In this document: positions 1 to 9,865 of the stretch, one piece after another
Position numbering within the stretch: the stretch's first letter is position 1
How the letters are laid out: every line of letters starts with the position of its first letter
Assembly (NCBI GenBank): GCA_905331475.1
Contig: CAJNYU010000915.1
Coordinates: forward strand, 1-64,000
DNA from: Rotaria socialis
Lineage: Eukaryota > Rotifera > Eurotatoria > Philodinida > Philodinidae
DNA: 64,000 bases
Direction: 5' to 3'
The notes under the pieces: generated by a model
What the model saw: the letters and a program-made list of their open reading frames with translations, nothing else
Database searches by the model: none
What the model was told of the DNA's origin: nothing
Made by a program: the position numbers and the translations under genes

Positions 1-149
1 TACCCATTTTTTTTCATCAAAAGTGTTTTCTCCAGCATACCGAAAATTTCGACTGAAAAAAGATCGAAAAAAAACTTTTCCAAAAAGTGGCTGGGTCTCC
101 ATATTTTCACCCATATACATCTAAAAAAATACCATATTATAAGCAAGTT

Positions 150-378
150 TAGGGGTGGCACTTTAACTTTACTTTAACCGTAAATTTTAAAGTTTAACGT
201 TGTTTAAAGTCGCCTTTAAACGCTAATTTTAATACTTTCTACTGTACCGGCGTATTTACTCATGCTTATGAGATTCTCTGCAACAGATAAAACGTAAAAA
301 ATAAACATTTAACTGTGACTTTAAACAACTTTAAACTCTGTACTTTACGATCAATTTAAAGTTAAAGTGCCACCCCTA
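150..378. mobile_element. hAT-type MITE with 8-bp target duplication
   Basis: The 229-bp element begins TAGGGGTGGCACTTTAAC and ends with the inverted copy GTTAAAGTGCCACCCCTA. It is flanked on both sides by the identical octamer AGCAAGTT (142-149 and 379-386). Eight-base target duplications and TAGGGGTGG-like ends are typical of hAT superfamily elements. No coding capacity is visible, so it is non-autonomous. The perfect duplication suggests a fairly young insertion. The interior carries many TTTAAA-like words, mostly from the subterminal repeats. Confidence 0.85.
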
Positions 379-854
379 AGCAAGTTTCAAAACCGAATTT
401 AATTCTATCTTTATAATTGTAAAGATACTTTGACGTTATCTTTTTAGTTTTCTTCTGTCTCCCAACGACTACCTTCGTTATTTACGCCAAAATTGAGTTG
501 AATATTACTTTGTTAATTAAGAGGCGTCGACAAATACTAGAATTAATCATTTCATCGTTATAGTTCACTTTACACATATCGGACATGTTTCGTATGTGCA
601 GTATAAGTCTAAAATATTGTGAAGCTGTATTGTTATTAATCGAAGATGAGTTCGATTATAGATAATATGTTCCGAGTATTTTATTTAGCATTACTAAAAA
701 CAATCAATTAACTTCATAGTTAATCAAAAACGATGTAAACAAGCACACACAAAATATATAGTGATTGATAAATATGTGCACCATTCGGAGTAGAATCAAA
801 TAGAACTATTTAAAGATGCTACTAGTTTACTGCTACTACTACGTGCTTTTAAAA

Positions 855-888
855 ATTCAGAAAGAAAAATATATTTTTCTTTCTGAAT
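855..888. repeat. Perfect 34-bp palindrome
   Basis: The left half ATTCAGAAAGAAAAATA is followed directly by its exact reverse complement, with no spacer. It could form a cruciform, or a hairpin if transcribed. No flanking duplication was found, so it may be a remnant of a foldback element or a chance product of replication slippage. Confidence 0.9.
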
Positions 889-1157
889 TACAGAAAACAA
901 TATCTAAACTATAATTTACCATATTTTTTGAAAATATGCCACCCCAGCAGAAAAATGTAATATACTCTCACTAGGTTCAAATATTTTCTATGATTCTACT
1001 ATGTTTTAAAGTTTGAAATGAGAGTAAACTTTCTAATAGGCCGATTTTTTTATAGTTAGTTTTTGTGCTAATAACAGCAGCAATCACTGCTCCCAGATCG
1101 ATGAATAGGGAGTTCATATATACGTATATATGTCGATAAAAGATTGTATTCCTTCGT

Positions 1158-1708
1158 GAATTGGCGGAAAAGGCAGAAAATAAAAACGTCGAACAGGAAA
1201 ATGTCGAAAAAAAAGGAAAATGCTGAAACTGGTAATTGCAGAAGGTGAAAACGTCGAAAAGAATAACGCCGAAAGGAAAACGTAGAATGAAAAAGATGTC
1301 TATAGATAACGAAATGTTTTTTTTTTGGTTGGTATTGACTGTTAGTGGGATAAGTTAAATCTGTTAGCCTCCTCGTCTATAGTCTATTCTTGTTCATTAT
1401 TAGCGTATACCATATATATAAATCAGTCTAGCGAAAACAACTAACAAATAATCTTCTCTTCAATCGTTGGCAATGGGCAGTGAAATATCATTCGTAACGA
1501 CTAATAAGGGTAAACCATTACTAGTGTTTAACCAATATCTGTTCAAATGCAATAAAACGTCCTCATCAAAAAAGTATTGGGCTTGTACTGAACATGGATA
1601 CGACGTATATGTGCGCATCAATTTAGAAAATAAACTTTTATCTTTCTTTAAAATTATCAAAATACTCAATTTTCGACATTTTCCCTTTCTGCCTTTTCCA
1701 ATAAATCC
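1158..1708. mobile_element. FLYWCH-carrying element with inverted minisatellite arms (copy 1)
   Basis: The left arm (about 1161-1285) consists of degenerate units like GTCGAAAAGGAAAAC. The right arm (about 1668-1701) is the same sequence inverted, in the form CGACATTTTCC. Outermost ends match as GGAAAAGGCAGAAA in inverted orientation. The element is bounded by a 9-bp direct repeat, TTCCTTCGT, at 1149-1157 and 1709-1717. Between the arms lies a FLYWCH zinc-finger fragment. Nine-base duplications and FLYWCH domains are both known from Mutator-like elements, so a non-autonomous MULE or foldback element is the best guess. No transposase is seen. Confidence 0.6.
1467..1640 (+). pseudogene. FLYWCH zinc-finger fragment
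   Basis: The reading frame from the ATG at 1467 gives FVTTNKGKPLLVFNQYLFK followed by a Y-W-A-C stretch. This matches the first half of a FLYWCH domain: the F...G..L core, then YW.C. The second metal-binding Cys is replaced by Tyr, and the closing H-x-H pair is absent because the frame runs into the right-hand minisatellite arm of the surrounding element. FLYWCH domains bind DNA and are common in bdelloid proteins and in Mutator-type transposons. With half the domain and its ligands missing, this is probably a non-functional remnant carried by the element. An upstream stop and splice sites were not resolved. Confidence 0.6.
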
Positions 1709-1717
1709 TTCCTTCGT

Positions 1718-3715
1718 AGTTGTAAACGATATCTTCTAATTGCTCATCCAAATGAATAGTCTGAGGGGTGAACAATATCCCGTAAGATCGTGAAATGGCG
1801 CAATAACCAGAAGAAATACTTTACTCCTAACAAAGTCAAGGGAAAATCGATAAATTATCTGCCGGAAAGGTTTATTTTGTTTTCACTATAAAGGAATATC
1901 TCAAGGAGGTGAATCATAAAGATATATATATATATATTCTTTCTTTCCCATTTCTTCTTAAAACGTATGACTTTATGTGGGGTGGTCCATTTCTGCTGAA
2001 AATGTGACCATTTCCTGAGCAATCGGTCCCATCGCCCACTGCTGATTTTCTTGTATGCTATGGCAACTATTCTAAATAACACGAATCCTTGATTTTAATG
2101 TACAGCTGCTTGCATGTGGCATTTGAAAGAATCGAGCGCGGATAGTGAAACATCTCAATGAAATATATTTTCATAGAAGAATTCTGATCATATCTGCGTG
2201 AAAATCATCTTGTATTGATTATTCTAATATTTTAGTGCTCTTCGAGTAAAATTCTCACTCAAATTCATAAGAGCTAAATCTACGGTTGGCCGTAAAATTA
2301 TCGAAAAAATTAATATCGACATGACACATACAGATAATCAAAAACAAAAATTGTTAATGCATCATTTTTTCCTTAGAAACTGTCAATGATAAACCATATA
2401 ACGATTCAACAGTATTTATAGTACTGTGTGCATTTTAGCTAAATATTGAATGCTTTACTTTAAATAAATGTTTTCTTTTATTTGAGTTTATAAATAAAAT
2501 AATTGAAGATTTTGCTTGAGTTACATCAGTCGAAAATAAAGGAGTAGCTTCAATCATAACAATAGAATTTTAGTCATATGGTAGGTCTTCGCTCAACTCT
2601 TTAATTTTATTTGTATCAAGTACTGGTTATCACCATATTACTGGAGACACAATTTCCTTTAGACATTTTCCCAGCACAGCAAAGTATCAGCTCAATTTTT
2701 TCCTAATAATTCTAAACAAATAGAATTGTTAGACTCACAATGACTTGTATTATAAGTACATTCATAGTAAAGATATATACCTTTATATTAAATGATAACA
2801 AGATTTTAATTAGATATCGAGCTGTAAACAATGCAATCTATTGTAGTTTTGTTAATCATTTTTACAATGAAAAAGATATTGCTAACTTATTTTAATTTAT
2901 TTTGCTGTAGATACAACGATGCTCTATTCAGTATCACGAACTAAAATACAGATAAGATTAAAAGGAATGTTGGAGTAAGTAAATAAGAAATATGTTCCTA
3001 ATTTACATCAAAAACTTTTTCATTGAGAACCCGTAGAAGAGTAGCTGTGCCGATATAGAAATAATGATTCTTAGATATATTCACACCAAAAATAACATCT
3101 GAAGGCCACTAAATATTCGTATCCGTGAATGATTCACTCGATCTGGTCTCCACATTAGCATGCTCTTACCATCCATGAGTAATAATTATAGAGAGGGGAC
3201 AAGAACCGTAAGAGAAAACAAATTGTCCAATCATTAATAAAAATCAGAATTGGCAAAGGTGGTGGAATGAGAGGATGAAAAGTTGTTTTTGTCACTGCAT
3301 TTAGGTTGTATCGTCAGCACAGTAACAACAACAACAACAACAACAACTGAGAACAGAATGAAAATAGAGAACGGCAAACAAAAAATACACCTTGCACGTA
3401 TAGCTTCATTATTAAATACAGTTGAGTGAAAGAAAAAAGCGAAACTTATGGTGGCACGATCAAATTTATTCAGAGTAGCCGTCCTCTTTGACGTACACAC
3501 TCATGTAGGTTTTTTCTACACCCTCAAAAGAAAAACAACGACAGCGAAAACGACAAAACACTGAATCAGACGAAAATAGCACTAGAGTAGCCTTGTCAGA
3601 ACTTTGTATTAGATATTACTCGTTATACATGCTATTGACTTGATCATATTTTATCACACATTCTATCCATATTGAAGACTAACGACAAGTTTGAATAATT
3701 ATATATTGTCGTCAA
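1718..3715. other. Intergenic DNA without recognised genes
   Basis: No supported coding region was found. It contains a short (AT)n run near 1922-1938 and an (ACA)n microsatellite near 3327-3348. Open frames on both strands are short and low-complexity. The promoter of the gene at 3716 should lie at its right end, but no clear TATA box stands out. Confidence 0.5.
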
Positions 3716-5443
3716 ATGCTGAGCTTAAAGAATTTCAAGAAAAAATATGTTAAATTACCCCCAGAAAAGCCTCAACTTACATCCAACGAATCTAAATCGT
3801 CCTTGAAGTCATCAGGTGATGTGTTTCTTGATAGAAATAAAGTAAATCTTCTTGCAAAATGGCTTGATAAATTAAACCAACAACACTTGATAACTGTAAC
3901 AGAACAGAACGATATTGTGATTATGCCTGGCGGTGAGAACGACCAAGCTCAACAAATATTTATCAATCACGCTGATGTCAATGCTTACATCGAAACCAAG
4001 GTAAATAAAAGCAATAAAATAAACGAATATGAAGTCGCCACGATGCCTGATATTGCTTCAATTCTGCTCAAATACAAATATGTCAACGATTCGTCTGGAC
4101 AGATGGTCTTTAGTACTCAGACAGTTCCATCGGACAGAAATGAATTAATATGGCTTCAATCAATTGTGTATGGTGCTCAGCTTGATTCACAATCTCGTGA
4201 GACCTGTGTCAAATTATTTGATGGTAATAGTATGGAATCGTTGTATATTCCGTGGGAATACATGGCACCCACTGATGATGTACGGGCCATAGCTAATTAT
4301 CTTTTTCGGAATGGACGTGTTCGTTATGATATCGATACGGGAGCATATGCCTATCGTTACGTTGAACCCGATATTCTTCTCGACAAAAAAAACGATTCAC
4401 CAGAACGAATTGCCAAACGTCAAATGCTCTCTTTTCACATTAGCCGTATCTATGTTGATGAAAAAAATAAACGTATTGAACTGGAATTTCTAGACAAAGC
4501 TAATCAACTGCTTACCATACCGTCCTCGTGGTATCGTCAAATATTTGCTCATGATTTCGATCGATATTACATAATTGACGCACTACTAGCCAATGGTGGT
4601 GTCATCTCTGGCGACAATTTTCTTTTTATGGGTCATGCCTACTCTCTGAAAGTGCCTGACGTTACTACAACGATGGCACACTCGACTGTAGCATCAAACT
4701 TGCAAACTGTAAATCTGTCATCAAAACAGAAGATCGATCTTGTTTGTCGTTATGTTGATCTAATCATTGAACAGGACGGCGCCAGACATGATAATTACAA
4801 TGATATATTTCTATTGGAAAATGCTTATGATGGCTCCCAATTGTACTTTACACAGAAGCATAGCCAATGGATTCGGCAAAATCAATTTCAACGATTAGAT
4901 GTGATTTATATTCTAACTAACTATGGACAAATCAAAGAAGATAAATCCGATAACTGGCTGTTGTATTACAATGATCATTTCATACATCTTCCGGTTTCAA
5001 TAATTCGATCGTTTAAAATTGCATCGCAAAACATCGGTTATAGCACTCATTCATTGAACGAACAATATCTTCGTGATACGCAACCAATAGCTCAAGCGAC
5101 TAGAATCAGAGCAGCAACACCACCACCGGTAACCAACAGAGACGCTCAATTCGGTGCATACTTACCCTCAGAAGCAAAAGCAAGCTTTTTTAAACGCTAC
5201 CATAGTACTATTGATTACATGTATCGTCATAATCTAATTACATGGGATAAACGTTTAAAATTGATAAAACTTCATTTTTCGGATCAAACATTAATCCTAC
5301 CGATTGATCATCTGCATTCGATTCTTGATCCTCGTGTTATGTCATCATCATCATCAACTGCCGAGGACGTGCTTCCATTCACAAGTCGTCAACTATCGCA
5401 ATATCTTATAAACAATTCGCACATGATCAATAATTTCGTTTGA
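3716..5443 (+). CDS. Unrecognised 575-aa protein with about five internal repeats
   Basis: This is a single uninterrupted frame with no signal peptide or membrane segment. I do not recognise the family. By eye it contains about five degenerate units of 80-110 residues. Each has a short hydrophobic strand such as SLYIPWEYM, LLTIPSSWYRQI, QLYFTQKHSQWI or TLILPIDHLHSI. About 15-20 residues later comes a helix-like segment ending near NG, as in ANYLFRNGRV, DALLANGGVI and YILTNYGQI. The tail has a short Ser run before PFTSRQLSQYL. The start gives a basic N-terminus (LKNFKKKYVK). An AATAAA lies about 60 bp after the stop. Lack of introns, in a window where most genes have them, could mean retroposition or foreign origin. 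The repeats suggest a binding scaffold, but the function is unknown. Confidence 0.75.
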   Translation: MLSLKNFKKKYVKLPPEKPQLTSNESKSSLKSSGDVFLDRNKVNLLAKWLDKLNQQHLITVTEQNDIVIMPGGENDQAQQIFINHADVNAYIETKVNKSNKINEYEVATMPDIASILLKYKYVNDSSGQMVFSTQTVPSDRNELIWLQSIVYGAQLDSQSRETCVKLFDGNSMESLYIPWEYMAPTDDVRAIANYLFRNGRVRYDIDTGAYAYRYVEPDILLDKKNDSPERIAKRQMLSFHISRIYVDEKNKRIELEFLDKANQLLTIPSSWYRQIFAHDFDRYYIIDALLANGGVISGDNFLFMGHAYSLKVPDVTTTMAHSTVASNLQTVNLSSKQKIDLVCRYVDLIIEQDGARHDNYNDIFLLENAYDGSQLYFTQKHSQWIRQNQFQRLDVIYILTNYGQIKEDKSDNWLLYYNDHFIHLPVSIIRSFKIASQNIGYSTHSLNEQYLRDTQPIAQATRIRAATPPPVTNRDAQFGAYLPSEAKASFFKRYHSTIDYMYRHNLITWDKRLKLIKLHFSDQTLILPIDHLHSILDPRVMSSSSSTAEDVLPFTSRQLSQYLINNSHMINNFV

Positions 5444-5503
5444 TATTGTCTGAGTTCAGTCAAACGAAACAGCGTTAGTGATTAAAATGATATTGCCATT
5501 CGA

Positions 5504-5509
5504 AATAAA
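5504..5509 (+). promoter_or_regulatory. Polyadenylation signal AATAAA
   Basis: A canonical AATAAA lies about 60 bp downstream of the stop of the 575-aa gene, a typical distance for a short 3' UTR. Supported by position only. Confidence 0.5.
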
Positions 5510-5640
5510 CTAGCACAAGAACCAGGATCAACCTTTTGATAAGACCAATGACTTCAAAGGAAGCTACCATTTTAACAAAATACCTTGAAATAATTTTCTA
5601 GAGATTTAGTTATAAATGTGATGATATCGAAGAGGATGCC

Positions 5641-5809
5641 CCAGGTCAATGATTCCGGAGAACGGATACTGCGGGAACCGGTAGGAAAATGCAGGGAAAG
5701 CCACCATATCCTGCAGAAAAACACTGGAAATCACGGGAATCGGAAGCAGTATTCAGGGGAATATCTTCGGTGTTTCCCTGCGGTTTCCCGTCGTACGAGT
5801 TCGGCCTGG
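5641..5809. mobile_element. GC-rich MITE, CCAGGTC-ended family (copy 1)
   Basis: The element is markedly more GC-rich than its surroundings. It starts CCAGGTCAATGATTCCGG and ends with the inverted form GTTCGGCCTGG. It shares the word GGAAGCAGTATT and the CGGGAA/TTCCCG texture with segments near 17295-17580 and 59812-60108. No coding capacity or clear target duplication is seen. Confidence 0.55.
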
Positions 5810-7144
5810 ACATGGTAATACTTAATCAGCGTACAGCTACACTGCGTTTACTTTTCCGTTATCATTCTTAACATTATCGAAACAAGACCGAACAGTCATT
5901 ATTGTTTGATACAGTACTATAGATGTACACTTGATTATCTTAGTAATGCAAAATCGTTAGTAGTATTCAGACTTGCAATGTCTTCAGATTTGAATTCGAC
6001 TTTCACATGACTGACAAATATCTATCGATGATTAGGTTGTTTGGGGTTGTATATGTAATCAGAGTGCTTTTCTTGAATATCCATGATAGGATGTATAGTC
6101 ATACATACGGGTCTCTAGAGCAAGCATCTGTACTGCTAGAAATCAATGGAGATTTCTAATTCAACAAGAATATAGAGGAAGCTTTCCATCAAATATATTT
6201 TAATATAGAGCAAAACAAATTATTAAATTACTTTTTGCAGAACTGAATTGTAATTCACCGTTATGATCGTATCCATCGGAAGCTAAATAAAAAACAAGAG
6301 ACAAATAACTTTTCAAAGTTTCAATAGTGATTTAACTTTTGATAATATCGAATTATATTTAATATTGACAATACTTCAACAATGGATAGATAACATTTGA
6401 TTATTTCTATTTATATCAATATGGTTGCTGATTTTTGAAGACACAGATCCATAACAAGGGAGATTCAAGAAATTTGAGTACTTTCATCTCTATCATTTTT
6501 CTAATTGTGGTATTTGCACTGAATTATTATGGTAATATAGGTTATTAATATCAAGAGAAAAGTACTCCAAAGCATTTGAAATAGGTATAAGAATTTTCTC
6601 ACTCCTTCTAAGTCAATATTTATAGTAGTGCTGTAGACGTCCAGAAAGCCCACCACGAACATATCGAAACATTTCAATCCATTTCCTAATGTAGTTGAAT
6701 TTTCTAGAGATTGGATTCATTTTGTATTGGAGATTATATATTAGATTATTGTGAAATGTGATAAGAATCGTTGAGCAGCAGCCGAATCAAGTCATCCTGA
6801 GCTTTAATTCTAACTATTTTGAGTGTTTAACACAGCTTAAAACCCCACTTACTAATAGTCACATTATCAAGACTTCTCCAGATGTTTTTCTTGTTTTTTA
6901 TTGCACTTCTGCTAAACCTTTGTGATGATCATAGAACGCCGTAATGAAGCAAGCGAAATAGATATCTTATCAGCAGTATGTCATCATAGAGTTTGTGTAT
7001 ATCTAGCATCTCATTTTGTTGTTTTATTACAATGCTACATATCATAGTACTGATGTTTCTTCCGAGTCTTTGGACGCCTATAACTAATTATAAACGCATA
7101 ATATAACAAATGCAATCGAAGAAAACTTCAAACTTATTATCAGT
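5810..7144. other. Intergenic DNA without recognised genes
   Basis: AT-rich, with only short unconvincing frames. It ends at the TATA box of the methyltransferase-like gene. Confidence 0.5.
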
Positions 7145-7151
7145 CTATAAA
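7145..7151 (+). promoter_or_regulatory. TATA box of the FtsJ-like gene
   Basis: TATAAAA in the context GTCTATAAAAGG lies 71 bp before the ATG at 7216. This is a strong match to the TATA consensus at a position that allows a short 5' UTR. Confidence 0.6.
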
Positions 7152-7215
7152 AGGATATTTTATCATTGAAGTGTCATCGTAATATTAAATCAAAACAAAA
7201 ATCATATTATTAAAG

Positions 7216-8403
7216 ATGGCTTCCAGTACACCCGTTTACATCCCTCCACACCGTCGAAATGTTGAATCGTTACAAAAATGTGCTTCTGTAATAAATTCCA
7301 CGCCACTGATCAACGAAGTTGACCTGGTAAAATTCGATTTCTTTCACAGACATCTATACAATAATTCAGTCGTCCTGAGACGACTTTACCACATCAGAAA
7401 CATTTATAAAGAGGATCCAAACACTGAAGAACATTTTACGAAACGCAGGATTACTTGTGGTAAAGCGCCTTCAGAATTTCATCTCAATACTTTCATAATG
7501 GCCATGGAGGAAATCGAATCGAATAACAATATTTGTCTCGTTAGCCAGGATCGAATCAAGCACTTCCTCGATTTGGGCTGTGCACCAGGTGGCTTCTCAC
7601 GATGGATTATCGAGAATAATCCTTCTTGTACGGGTCTAGGCATCACTTTGCCTCCAGACTTGGGTGGATTTCATATGGTATTTGATGCACCAGGAAGATA
7701 TCGATATTTATACGAAGATGTGACCAAGAATCCGGAGACGATTTGGTGTCAAGACGGTGTTTATCAAGGAATCGAGCCTCAGTTTGATCTATGTATCGCC
7801 GGGTGTATTTTCAGATCCCCTGAGATCAATGAAAATAGCGATGACGATCAGCCTGCTTGCTCACGTAGTCGACGAGTTTTACGTTATTCTCAACTATTGA
7901 CGGCACTCACTAACCTTCAAAAGAATGGTACTCTCATTCTAGTTTTCAATATACGACCATTTCTCTTCCAAGTTGAAATCTTATGCTTACTTAGTTGCTG
8001 CTTTGAAAGTTTGCTTCCAGTCAAGCCCAAGAGAGTTCATATTATACGCAGCTCATACTATCTTATCGGAGTAAACTACAAACCAGAGAAGGCACAGAAA
8101 ATGAACCTTTTAGGACGTCTTCGAACTGTTTTGGATTTCATGAAAAAGGCGGATTCTAGTTGGCACTATGACAATGCTTTGCTTATGGAGGGAACACCTG
8201 ATCAAATCATCACTGAATGGACACCTTTTGTCTTGGAGCACTATCAACCTATGTGGGAAGTACAGATGAATGCAATCGAACATCGTTTATTCCCAGGCAC
8301 TAAAAAAGTGAAAACCGGATATGGGTGGCCACTCTCGAATCGTAGGCAAACAGTAGACAAAACTCTGCCTATGCAAAAGTCAATTAATGATAAATGGCGT
8401 TGA
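7216..8403 (+). CDS. FtsJ-fold (RrmJ-like) SAM methyltransferase-like protein, 395 aa
   Basis: The intronless frame begins MASSTPVYIPPHRR. Residues 117-128 read FLDLGCAPGGFS, the SAM-binding motif I of the FtsJ/RrmJ 2'-O-methyltransferase fold. It is followed by GLGITLPPDLGG and a GRYRYLYEDV segment as motif II region. The motif IV position reads FDLCIAG, where RrmJ has an Asp-containing motif. In the later strand (NGTLILVF) the usual catalytic Lys of the K-D-K-E tetrad is not evident. SAM binding is therefore well supported and RNA 2'-O-methylation is doubtful. From memory, the YIPPHRR start and GITLP pattern resemble fungal FtsJ-domain proteins; that cannot be tested here. A TATA box lies 71 bp upstream and AATAAA about 130 bp downstream, so the gene appears complete and transcribed. 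Confidence 0.85.
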   Translation: MASSTPVYIPPHRRNVESLQKCASVINSTPLINEVDLVKFDFFHRHLYNNSVVLRRLYHIRNIYKEDPNTEEHFTKRRITCGKAPSEFHLNTFIMAMEEIESNNNICLVSQDRIKHFLDLGCAPGGFSRWIIENNPSCTGLGITLPPDLGGFHMVFDAPGRYRYLYEDVTKNPETIWCQDGVYQGIEPQFDLCIAGCIFRSPEINENSDDDQPACSRSRRVLRYSQLLTALTNLQKNGTLILVFNIRPFLFQVEILCLLSCCFESLLPVKPKRVHIIRSSYYLIGVNYKPEKAQKMNLLGRLRTVLDFMKKADSSWHYDNALLMEGTPDQIITEWTPFVLEHYQPMWEVQMNAIEHRLFPGTKKVKTGYGWPLSNRRQTVDKTLPMQKSINDKWR

Positions 8404-8531
8404 ACACATCTTCTTTGCCATATTTTGTTGCTTGTGATTTTCACTTTTATTCCATGTATCCGAGATTCTCTTATGAGAGACGTATAAGCTATATTACTTT
8501 TTATACTCTGTTGAAAACAAAATAATTGAAT

Positions 8532-8537
8532 AATAAA
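8532..8537 (+). promoter_or_regulatory. Polyadenylation signal AATAAA
   Basis: AATAAA lies about 130 bp downstream of the stop of the FtsJ-like gene. Supported by position only. Confidence 0.45.
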
Positions 8538-8777
8538 CCCTTCAGATAAAGGGGGAACAAACTGGTTTCTAGTGCTAGAAATCACCAGAAATTATCGGAA
8601 ATCGATATACAGACTACATTTATCAACTTGTCCAATGTATTAGACATCAGAGAAAAATATCCAATGTTCTTTTAGTTTTACTTAATTTCTATTAAATTTA
8701 CCGCAAAAATTGTACTCGTTTGACGGTTAGTTAGTTGCTGGAGGTTTTAATTGTAAAGCAACTGAAATTTTTTGGGG

Positions 8778-9575
8778 TTGGTGGAAAATGTCGAAAAGGA
8801 AAACATCGAAAAGGAAAATATCGAAGAGGAAAACGTCGAAACACAGAAATAAAAATATCCAATAGATTGTGAAAGAGAAAAATGTGGAATATATTGAAAG
8901 AGGCTAGCTGTAAAATTGATTTTTTTTTGTTTTCATTGGTTTCTCTTCGTCCGGCATATTGTATTTTACATTGAATAAAGAAAATTTTGTGGAAAGAAAT
9001 ATATATATTCAAAATGATCTCGAACTCGACGCCTGAAAAATGCTCACTTAACAATCTACAATGTGAAATAACGTTTTCGATATCAATCAAAGGCAAATGA
9101 TTACTAATATTTAAAAATTACGTTTTCAGATGCAATAAAACGACAAAATCAACAATATACTGGATGTGTAGTGAATCAGAGTGCGGTGTTTATATTCATA
9201 CAAACACTACTGACGAACTTATATGTATCAATGGTAATCGTAGTCATTCTGCAAATCCTGATCAATTAGAAGCAAAACTATTACGATCAGGTTTACCATT
9301 ATTAATTGGAAAGAACAAAAAAACATTTTATTATATTGTCTATTCTCTCTCTTCTTTTTTATTATTATTAAAACAGTATTCATTATGGATCAAGCCTATG
9401 AATTCGTCGTTCCGACATTTTTCTTTTCAAATTTTCATCTACATCTCTTTCTCATAAATTACTTCTACTTTCGACATTTTCCTTTTCGATGTTTTCCTCT
9501 TCGACATTTTCCTTTTTCTATTTTCTTTCGCCATTTTTCTCTTTCGACATTTTCCTTTTCGACATTTTCCACCAA
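8778..9575. mobile_element. FLYWCH-carrying element with inverted minisatellite arms (copy 2)
   Basis: Both ends read TTGGTGGAAAATGTCG in inverted orientation (from 8778 and, on the minus strand, from 9575). The left arm (about 8781-8850) is a tandem of roughly 15-bp units such as GTCGAAAAGGAAAAC. The right arm (about 9405-9575) is the same array inverted, CGACATTTTCCTTTT, with more units. A FLYWCH domain lies between the arms, as in the element at 1158-1708. No convincing target duplication was found; the flanks share only a T run. The arms have diverged between and within copies, so the family is not very recent. Confidence 0.6.
9063..9330 (+). pseudogene. FLYWCH domain with an in-frame stop
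   Basis: Reading from about 9063, the frame gives EITFSISIKGK, a TGA, then LLIFKNYVFRCNK and YWMCSESECGVYIHT. It continues through NGNRSHSANPDQLEAKLLR. The Y-W-x-C...C...H-S-H arrangement is a complete FLYWCH zinc finger, and the NPDQLEAK tail is one I associate with bdelloid FLYWCH proteins. The TGA falls where the neighbouring copy at 1467 has the Pro codon of KGKP. An alternative is that an intron ending GTTTTCAG at about 9130 removes the stop, but no matching donor was found. It then runs into low-complexity sequence and the right arm. Probably a dead copy carried by the element. Confidence 0.6.
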
Positions 9576-9865
9576 GATCAAGTTTTTTATATTCGTTATT
9601 TCATACAGTAGCCATAGATTCATGAAAAAAATCGTATAGATGAATGAAACATGATCGAATAGTAACTACTACACATAGTTGTCGTTCAACCTAGATATCT
9701 AGAACTTGACTGTCTCATATCTCTTATTATCTGTTCTCTTTCTCATATAACTGACCGAAAGACACATTTTCGTTCGTGTTCATTTCTATCTCCGTTTTCT
9801 TCAACGAACATTGCCTTACTGTTTATTTGATTTTCTTCAAATTTACTTTTTATTTTTATTGAACA

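Larger units (their letters stand above)
1..1157. other. Non-coding stretch with one MITE and one palindrome
   Basis: No open frame here resembles a protein. The stretch is AT-rich and holds a hAT-type MITE (150-378) and a perfect palindrome (855-888), both listed separately. Nothing else is recognised. Confidence 0.6.
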
